From positions 558,001 through 622,000 of the forward strand of contig CAVSLJ010000001.1 in NCBI GenBank assembly GCA_963728875.1: a stretch of 64,000 bases of DNA, in the 5' to 3' direction. Source of the stretch: DASUPK01 sp963728875 (GTDB lineage Bacteria > Actinomycetota > Thermoleophilia > Solirubrobacterales > 70-9). The first letter of the stretch is position 1; each line of letters starts with the position of its first letter. Shown here piece after piece: positions 58,423-64,000 of this stretch. The notes under the pieces were generated by a model. The model did not search any database and was not told the DNA's origin. It saw only the letters and a list, made by a program, of their open reading frames with translations. The translations under genes and the position numbers were made by a program.

Positions 58423-59256
58423 CTACTGGGCCGCGGTTCGCCTCCGGAAGACGACGTTGCGGTACAGCGCCTTCTCGAGCTTCGCGGGGAGGGGTCGCCA
58501 GGCGAAGTAGGTCCGGTAGACGAGCCGCTGCATCGGCCCGAGGGGCGTCTCGCGGGCGAATTCGGGGCGGCGCGCGAACAGCTCCGCGTGCTTGGCGCGC
58601 AGCTGGCGGTAGATGTGCCGGTACTGGCGGCGATGCCCCTCCTCGCCCGAGCGCTCGTGCTTGCGGTACTCGTGGGTGACCCGGTCGATCTGCAGGCCGC
58701 GCCAGCCCTGCTCCAGAGCGCTCAGGCAGAAGTCCCAGTCCTCGTAGCCGTCGATGGCGGGGTCGAAGCCCCCCGCGTCCTCCCAGCACCGGCGGCGCAC
58801 CAGCCCCAGCTGGGCACCGGCGATCGAGCGGTGCAGGAGGATGTACGGGTCGAAGTCGGGGAAGCGGAGGACGCCCGACCAGGCGCCGATCAGCTTCATC
58901 AGGCCATAGCAGTAGCCCACGCCGGGATTGGCCTCGAGCGGTGGCCGCAGCACATCGAGGGCGTCGAGGGTGAGCCGGTCGTCGGCATCGACCATCAGCA
59001 GCAGCTCGGAGTCCGAGTTCTCGAAGCCCGCGTTGCGGGCCGCGGCCACCCCGGAGTTCCGCTGGCGGATCAGCTCGACCCCGGCCGGCAGCGCATCGAG
59101 AGCGCTCTCGGTCTCGGCGTCGGTCGACCCGTCGTCGACCACGATCACCTGCGGCGGCCCGCCGTTCTGGCCGAGCGCGCGCTCGACCGACTCGAGCACG
59201 AACCGCCCGTGGTTGAAGCAGGGGATCACCACCGTGATGTCGCCGTGGCGGGACAC
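58423..59256 (-). CDS. Glycosyltransferase family 2
   Basis: 277 residues. ITVVIPCFNHGRFVLESV, VVDDGSTDAETESAL, the metal-binding VDADDRL and DGYEDWDFCLSALEQGW are typical. GTG 59256 has TACATT ending 7 nt upstream and no Shine-Dalgarno sequence. The C-terminal 60 residues are basic and helical. Confidence 0.88.
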   Translation of the reverse strand: MSRHGDITVVIPCFNHGRFVLESVERALGQNGGPPQVIVVDDGSTDAETESALDALPAGVELIRQRNSGVAAARNAGFENSDSELLLMVDADDRLTLDALDVLRPPLEANPGVGYCYGLMKLIGAWSGVLRFPDFDPYILLHRSIAGAQLGLVRRRCWEDAGGFDPAIDGYEDWDFCLSALEQGWRGLQIDRVTHEYRKHERSGEEGHRRQYRHIYRQLRAKHAELFARRPEFARETPLGPMQRLVYRTYFAWRPLPAKLEKALYRNVVFRRRTAAQ

Positions 59257-59293
59257 CGGCCGGAATGTAGCGGCGACCCCCTGCTTCGCCGCT

Positions 59294-60112
59294 TTACCGC
59301 TGAACCGTCACCCGCAGGAAGGTCGCCGGGATCGAGGTGCCGTCGTCGCTGGTGTTCTGCTCGTTGAACAGCGCCTCGAGCTCGGACTGCAGGTCAGCCT
59401 CGCGCCCGTCCGCCCTGGCGGCCTCGAATGCGTTCATGGTCGGCCCGTAGTAGTCGCGGAACCTGGCCACGACCTCCGACGGCTGATCCGAGTGATTGAA
59501 GGTGAAGGTGTCCCGCTCGAACGAGATCTGCTCCTTGGGGACGCCGGCCGCGGTGAACCGCTCGACCACGTCGTCCTCCACTCCCCACTTCACCGGGCTG
59601 ATGAAGCCCTCTGGGGGAGGCGGCGAGTAGGAGGCGCTGATCTTCAGGATCTGGGCCACCACGGTCGGGTCGTTCGGAATCCAGTTCCCCATCACGATTC
59701 GGCCACCCGGCTTGGTCACCCGGACCATCTCCTTGGCCACGTCGAACGGCTTGGGGGCGAACATCGCCCCGAAAATGCTGACGACGAGATCGAAGCTCTC
59801 GTCGTCGAGCTCGCTCAGGTCGGTCGCATCGCCCTCCTGGAACTTGAGATTCGTGAGGCCGAGCTCCTCCGCGCGAGCGTTGCCGGCGGCGACCAGGTTG
59901 CTGGCGATGTCGACGCCGAGCACGTCGGCGCCGAGCTGGGCCTCCGGCACCGCGGTGGTTCCGTCGCCGCAGCCGAGATCCAGCACCTTCGTACCTTCGG
60001 TGATCCCCAACTTTCCGACGAGTTCCTCACCGCTCTCGCGCATGGTCGCTGCGATCTGCGTGAAGTCGCCTTTCTCCCAGAGCGCCTTGTTCGGATTGGT
60101 CGTGGCAGTCAT
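59294..60112 (-). CDS. Class I SAM-dependent methyltransferase
   Basis: 272 residues. VLDLGCGDGTTAVPEAQ, GVDIASNLVAAG, SFDLVVSIFGAMFAPKP and VTKPGGRIVMGNWIP are typical of UbiE/COQ5-like or small-molecule methyltransferases. It has a strong Shine-Dalgarno sequence (GAGGAAGAGGACG), unlike most neighbours. Together with the divergent thioesterase it looks like a small non-glycan insert in the locus. Confidence 0.85.
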   Translation of the reverse strand: MTATTNPNKALWEKGDFTQIAATMRESGEELVGKLGITEGTKVLDLGCGDGTTAVPEAQLGADVLGVDIASNLVAAGNARAEELGLTNLKFQEGDATDLSELDDESFDLVVSIFGAMFAPKPFDVAKEMVRVTKPGGRIVMGNWIPNDPTVVAQILKISASYSPPPPEGFISPVKWGVEDDVVERFTAAGVPKEQISFERDTFTFNHSDQPSEVVARFRDYYGPTMNAFEAARADGREADLQSELEALFNEQNTSDDGTSIPATFLRVTVQR

Positions 60113-60192
60113 CGTCCTCTTCCTCTCGTTGGTCTTCCGTGACTCGTTCTAACTTGGCCTATACGCAGAGGGTGCCGAATAGGATCGCGCCG

Positions 60193-60723
60193 ATGTCGGA
60201 GAAGGATCACACTGACGCCGCGCCACGCACGGTCGCGGGCTCGGAGTCCGAGCTGATTCGCTGGATGAGCGTCCAGGACGCGAACTCCGCCGGGTTCATC
60301 CACGGCGGGGTCGTGATGCGGATGTGCGACGAGGTCGCGGGCATCGCGGCGATCCGCCACAGCGGTTGCAGGGTGGTGACCGCCGGAATGGACCGGATGA
60401 CCTTCGCCATGCCGCTCTACGTCGGCGAGCTCCTGCGCTGCATCGCGAGCGTCAACGCCGCCTGGCGGACCTCGATGGAGGTCGGAGTGCGCGTCGAGGC
60501 CGAAAACCCCGCCACCCGCGAGGTTCGCCACACCAGCACCGCCTACCTGACCATGGTCGCCGTCGACGAGCACGGCAAGCCCGTGCCCGTGCCGCCGCTC
60601 GCGGTGAAGGGAGCCACGGAGGAGCGCCGCCAGCGCGAGGCCGAGACCCGGAGGCGCAACCGCCTGACCGAGCGCGAGGAGATCCTCAGCGCGCGCCAGG
60701 CAGCGGATGGGCAGACGGGCTGA
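60193..60723 (+). CDS. Acyl-CoA thioesterase, hotdog fold (YciA-like)
   Basis: 176 residues. DANSAGFIHGGVVMRMCDEVAGIAA is the hotdog helix with the HGG signature (shown here over residues 25-49), followed by RMTFAMPLYVGELLRC and STAYLTMVAVDEHGKP. It hydrolyses acyl-CoA thioesters. The C-terminal 40 residues are strongly charged and probably helical. ATG 60193 is chosen because TAGGAT ends 7 nt upstream. A terminator hairpin follows. Confidence 0.86.
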   Translation: MSEKDHTDAAPRTVAGSESELIRWMSVQDANSAGFIHGGVVMRMCDEVAGIAAIRHSGCRVVTAGMDRMTFAMPLYVGELLRCIASVNAAWRTSMEVGVRVEAENPATREVRHTSTAYLTMVAVDEHGKPVPVPPLAVKGATEERRQREAETRRRNRLTEREEILSARQAADGQTG

Positions 60724-60744
60724 CCCGCCCGCCAGTTGGTGCGA

Positions 60745-60784
60745 GGGTGCTCCGTAGGCGAAAGCCGAGGAGCAACCCGTTTTG
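60745..60784 (+). terminator. Terminator after the thioesterase gene
   Basis: An imperfect GGGTGCTCC/GGAGCAACCC stem with an inner GGC-GAAA-GCC tetraloop hairpin is followed by GTTTTG. It lies between the thioesterase stop and the next glycosyltransferase. Confidence 0.5.
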
Positions 60785-60810
60785 TGTGGGTACCTATGCT
60801 TCCGATCCCC

Positions 60811-62013
60811 ATGGCGGTAACCGCTTCGAAGAGGGCGGGCGACGAGGGCGCCCCGAGCGCCGACGTCATCCGCACCACCGTGTTACTCCCCGCGTACAAC
60901 GAGGGCGCGGCGCTGCCGCACGTCCTCGACGAGCTCGGGCAGTACCTGGACCAGAGCTACGAGGTCCTGGTGGTGGACGACGGCTCGAACGACGACACCG
61001 CCGACGTCGCCGAGCGCTATCCGGTCCGCCTGATCAAGCACGAGACCAACCGCGGCAAGGGCGTGGCGATCCGCACCGGCATCGCCGAGGCCCAGGGCGA
61101 GAACGTCGTGATCATGGATGCGGACGCGACCTACCCGGTGCCGGCGATCAAGGAGATGGTCGAGCTGCTCGACGAGAACGACCTGGTCCGCGGGATCCGG
61201 GAGTCGGAGCCCCAGAGCATGCCGGTCGTCAACCGCTTCGGGAACTGGCTCTTCAACAAGCTGCTCGCGATCAGCCACGGCCTCGAGGGAGCCGACCAGC
61301 TCACCGGGCTTTACGCGATTCGCCGGTCCGAGGCGGTCCGGCTCGGCACCGAGGCCCGCGGCTTCGACATCGAGACCGAGATCGGCATCAAGGCCAAGGC
61401 TCGCGGCCTGCGCGAGGCCGAGATCCCGATCTCCTATCTCCCGCGGGTCGGCGAGAAGAAGCTCAGCCCCTGGAAGGATGGCCTGCGGATCCTCGGCCGG
61501 GTGATCGTGCTGCTGCTGATCTACAACCCGACGCTCACCTTCATCGTGCCGGGGCTCGTCCTGATGACCGTCGCCGTCACCGGGGCGATCGTGCTGTCGA
61601 ACGGCCCGGTCGAGGGATTCTTCCTCGGGCTCGACAAGAACAGCTTCATCGTCGCCGCGCTCGGGATTCTCGCCGCCTTCCAGCTGACCATCTTCGGCGT
61701 CGCCGCCGCCCTCTACGGCGTCGAGGCCGGCAAGCGCCCACCCTGGTGGTTGCTCCGCGTGATCTCCACGCGCTTCCGGACGGTCGTCGGCCTGCTCGGC
61801 CTGCTGCTGATGACGGGGGCGCTCGCCAAGCTGATTCAGCTGACGGCCCAATGGGCGGGGAACAATCCCTTCACCGATACCCGGGCCCTGGTCCTCTCGA
61901 CCAGCTTCCTGGTGCTCGGCCTGCAGATGCTCTCGGCTGTGCTCTTCATCTCGATCTTCAGCGGCCGGATCAGCCGACTCGCCGAAGAGGGCTCTTCCAA
62001 CTGGTCTCGGTAG
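60811..62013 (+). CDS. Polyprenyl-phosphate-type GT2 with membrane domain
   Basis: 400 residues. TTVLLPAYNEGAALPHVL, VVDDGSNDDTAD and MDADATYP in the GT-A half, GADQLTGLYAIRR in the DPM-like segment, then about four membrane helices (from about 240). ATG 60811 is preferred because TATGCT ends 10 nt upstream; ATG 60796 is an alternative. It may load a sugar on polyprenyl phosphate for the GT-C-like protein downstream. Its last 13 bases overlap the next gene. Confidence 0.84.
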   Translation: MAVTASKRAGDEGAPSADVIRTTVLLPAYNEGAALPHVLDELGQYLDQSYEVLVVDDGSNDDTADVAERYPVRLIKHETNRGKGVAIRTGIAEAQGENVVIMDADATYPVPAIKEMVELLDENDLVRGIRESEPQSMPVVNRFGNWLFNKLLAISHGLEGADQLTGLYAIRRSEAVRLGTEARGFDIETEIGIKAKARGLREAEIPISYLPRVGEKKLSPWKDGLRILGRVIVLLLIYNPTLTFIVPGLVLMTVAVTGAIVLSNGPVEGFFLGLDKNSFIVAALGILAAFQLTIFGVAAALYGVEAGKRPPWWLLRVISTRFRTVVGLLGLLLMTGALAKLIQLTAQWAGNNPFTDTRALVLSTSFLVLGLQMLSAVLFISIFSGRISRLAEEGSSNWSR

Positions 62014-63014
62014 TAGTCGTCAACTACAACGGAGCGGGGGCGCTCGAGGGCTGCCTGCGCGCGCTGTTGGAGGACACCGGCGAGACGGACGTCGAGATCC
62101 TCGTCGTGGACAACGCCTCCTCGGACGACAGCGCGCAGATCGCGGAGCGCCTGGCCTCGGAGCACGACTCGGTCAGGCTGATCCGCTCGCCCACCAACCG
62201 CGGCTACGCCGGAGCCGTCAACGTCGCCCTCCCCGAGGCGCGCGGCGACCACGTGGCGGTGCTCAACATGGACGTCGTCGTCAGCCCGGGCTGGCTCGAT
62301 CCGCTCGTCTCGCTGCTGGAGGACAAGCCCGAGGCCGCCGTCGCCTGCCCGCTGATCCTGCTCGAGTCGGATCCGGGCATGATCAACGCGGCGGGGCAGA
62401 ACCTCAACAAGTCAGGGCTCGGGTTCAACCGCTGGCTCGGCAAAGCCCGCGACGTCGCCGGCGACGACCCGTTCTCCGTCACCGGGCTGCACGGCGCTGC
62501 GTTCATGATCCGCAAGCCGCTGCTCGAGCAGCTGGGCGGCTGGGACGAGAGCGGCTTCCTCTACTTCGAGGACGTCGAGCTCTCCTGGCTCTTGCGGATC
62601 GCCGGCAGCGAGATCTGGTGCGTGCCGGCCTCCACCGTGGCGCACGACTACCACCTGTCGATGTTTCCCCACAAGCTCTTCCTGCTGGAGCGGAATCGCT
62701 GGAAGATGCTGGTTGCCGACCTCCGCGGCCGTACCCGGCTGGCGATCTCGCCGCTGCTCGCCCTGACCGAGCTGATGATTTGGGGCTACTGCCTGATCCG
62801 CGGGCCCAAGTTCCTGCGCGCCAAGGGCCGCAGCTACGGCTGGGTGCGGGCGAACCGGTCGCAGATCCGGGCTCGGCGGGAGCAGGTGGACGCGGTTCGG
62901 CGGCGCTCGGATTGGCAGGTGCTGCGCGGCCTGCGCTGGGGCTATCCGCTCGACCAGTTCCTCACCCTGGGCCGTGAGCGGGGCGAATCGCAGCGGGACC
63001 GGATCGGCGCCTAA
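62001..63014 (+). CDS. Glycosyltransferase family 2 (rhamnosyltransferase-like), probable CTG start
   Basis: 337 residues. VSVVVVNYNGAGALEGCLRA, VVDNASSDDSAQ, LNMDVVVSPGW and YFEDVELSWLLRIAG match WbbL-like GT2 enzymes. The fold begins directly at 62004 and no ATG, GTG or TTG lies in frame for a long way upstream. CTG 62001, overlapping the end of the previous gene, is the likely start. The C-terminal 90 residues are basic with one hydrophobic stretch. Confidence 0.85.
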   Translation: MVSVVVVNYNGAGALEGCLRALLEDTGETDVEILVVDNASSDDSAQIAERLASEHDSVRLIRSPTNRGYAGAVNVALPEARGDHVAVLNMDVVVSPGWLDPLVSLLEDKPEAAVACPLILLESDPGMINAAGQNLNKSGLGFNRWLGKARDVAGDDPFSVTGLHGAAFMIRKPLLEQLGGWDESGFLYFEDVELSWLLRIAGSEIWCVPASTVAHDYHLSMFPHKLFLLERNRWKMLVADLRGRTRLAISPLLALTELMIWGYCLIRGPKFLRAKGRSYGWVRANRSQIRARREQVDAVRRRSDWQVLRGLRWGYPLDQFLTLGRERGESQRDRIGA

Positions 63015-63035
63015 GTCCATATCCTTTCCGCCTCC

Positions 63036-64000
63036 GTGGGCGCCTTCGCTGGAACCTATGTCTCAGCAGGAATAATCCTGCTCGCGTCGCTCCTGGTCGG
63101 GCGCGCGATCCTGCTCGCGCTCGGACGTAGCCACGCATCGTTCCTCGAGGGCGCAGTTGGCTTCGCCACGCTGGTCCTGGTTTGCACGGTCGCTATTCGG
63201 CTTCCTGGCGATCAGGCGACTTCGATCGCCTGCTGCGCCATCCTGCTCGCCGCATCGATCGTCTTCCTGTTGGTGCGGTCAGAATCGATGCTCGGACCGG
63301 CCGTCGGCATCGCCATCCCGGTCGCGCTGGTCTGCCTCCTGCTGGCCTCCTTCCCCTTCATCGCGAGCGGCCACATCGGCATCCCGGGGGTGGGCCTCAA
63401 CAACGACATGGCGATGCACCTGGTCGACGTCGACTACCTGGTCGACCAGAGCCGGCCCACACCGCAGAGCGTCATCAACGGCTACCCGCTCGGTCCGCAC
63501 AGCCTGGTCGCGACGGTGGTCAGCGTCCTCGGGACGCAGCCACTCTGGGGCTGGCTCGGGTTGCTGCTGGCGGTGCCCGTGCTGACCGGGATCACCACGC
63601 TCGGAGGGCTGCGCGAGCTGCCTGGCGGCCGCCGCCTGCTCACGGCCGTGCTCGTAGCGTTCGCCTACCTCTCGGCCTCGGTGCTCGGCATCGCCGGCTT
63701 CAAGGAGCTGATCGCCGGGATGTTCCTGATCGCCTTCGCCCTCGGCTTACGCGAGATAGAGCGGGAGTCCGAGGGGCGCATCGCGATCCTGATCGGCCTC
63801 GCCCTGATCACTGCCGCGATGGTGCCCGTCTACAGCCTGCCCGGTGTGGCGTGGCTGGTGGGGATTGCGGGGCTCTGGCTGGTGGCCCAGCTCATCCGCC
63901 TCGACCGGGAGGGCGGGATGGACGAGGTCAAGGCCGGTATCCGCAACTCGCTTCACATCCTGATCCCCGCAGCGATCGTCCTCGTGTTGGTGGGACTGAC
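63036..64000 (+). CDS. Polytopic membrane protein, GT-C-like, cut by the window edge
   Basis: An open frame from GTG 63036 to the right edge (at least 321 residues) with about eight hydrophobic helices so far. After the third or fourth helix it has an acidic loop, GLNNDMAMHLVDVDYL and NGYPLGPHSL, reminiscent of the catalytic loop of GT-C enzymes. I do not recognise the family with certainty. TATCCT ends 10 nt before the GTG. It probably takes sugars from the polyprenyl-phosphate GT2 two genes upstream. Confidence 0.72.
   Translation, partial: MGAFAGTYVSAGIILLASLLVGRAILLALGRSHASFLEGAVGFATLVLVCTVAIRLPGDQATSIACCAILLAASIVFLLVRSESMLGPAVGIAIPVALVCLLLASFPFIASGHIGIPGVGLNNDMAMHLVDVDYLVDQSRPTPQSVINGYPLGPHSLVATVVSVLGTQPLWGWLGLLLAVPVLTGITTLGGLRELPGGRRLLTAVLVAFAYLSASVLGIAGFKELIAGMFLIAFALGLREIERESEGRIAILIGLALITAAMVPVYSLPGVAWLVGIAGLWLVAQLIRLDREGGMDEVKAGIRNSLHILIPAAIVLVLVGL

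Noticed and set aside
60324..63014. 896-residue open frame as one giant gene
   Set aside because: The first two thirds are an out-of-frame reading of the thioesterase and GT2 genes; only the part from about 62001 is a real glycosyltransferase.

Overview
The window looks like chromosomal DNA of a high-GC actinobacterium, most probably class Thermoleophilia (Solirubrobacterales-like). This is an inference from very high GC, a SigA-type sigma factor, lysine-tailed secreted proteins and frequent leaderless starts. No rRNA or other formal taxonomic marker is present.

Positions 1-9435 are mostly housekeeping: a lysine-tailed secreted protein, an acyl-CoA dehydrogenase that begins 4 nt after a tRNA-Thr, an SDR oxidoreductase, a decayed PD-(D/E)XK endonuclease beside tRNA-Tyr, an ABC-2 exporter pair, the primary-type sigma factor, an MptA/FolE2 GTP cyclohydrolase, PgsA and a family 5 uracil-DNA glycosylase.

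From about 9.4 kb to the right edge lies one very large cell-surface glycan locus, broken into short runs of genes on alternating strands. It holds about 17 glycosyltransferases (GT2 and GT4 folds), polyprenyl-phosphate sugar transferases, large polytopic membrane proteins (DUF2142, DUF2079 and a partial GT-C-like protein), two separate Wzm/Wzt-type ABC exporters, and many methyltransferases. It also holds nucleotide-sugar enzymes: two GDP-mannose 4,6-dehydratases, a GDP-fucose-synthase-like epimerase, two RmlC-type epimerases, two DegT aminotransferases, a UDP-GlcNAc 2-epimerase, an AsnB-type amidotransferase and a sugar C-methyltransferase.

The most interesting content is a near-complete set for an amidinated 2,3-diamino-mannuronic acid of the Pseudomonas WbpB/D/E/I plus WbpG/HisH2/HisF2 type. 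A 3-dehydrogenase, aminotransferase, N-acetyltransferase and 2-epimerase lie at 47.4-51.4 kb. HisH-like and HisF-like subunits and two tandem copies of the N-acetyl sugar amidotransferase lie at 30.9-34.9 kb. Only the UDP-GlcNAc 6-dehydrogenase (WbpA) is not seen.

Gene expression also shows a pattern. Inside runs, genes overlap by 4 nt (ATGA, GTGA, TTGA). At the heads of runs, start codons usually lack a Shine-Dalgarno sequence and have a TANNNT-like hexamer ending 6-11 nt upstream, which suggests leaderless mRNAs. Four divergent gene pairs are separated by only 25-27 nt with overlapping -10 elements. A few genes appear to use CTG starts. Two loci (3400-3806 and 56924-57311) are frameshifted.
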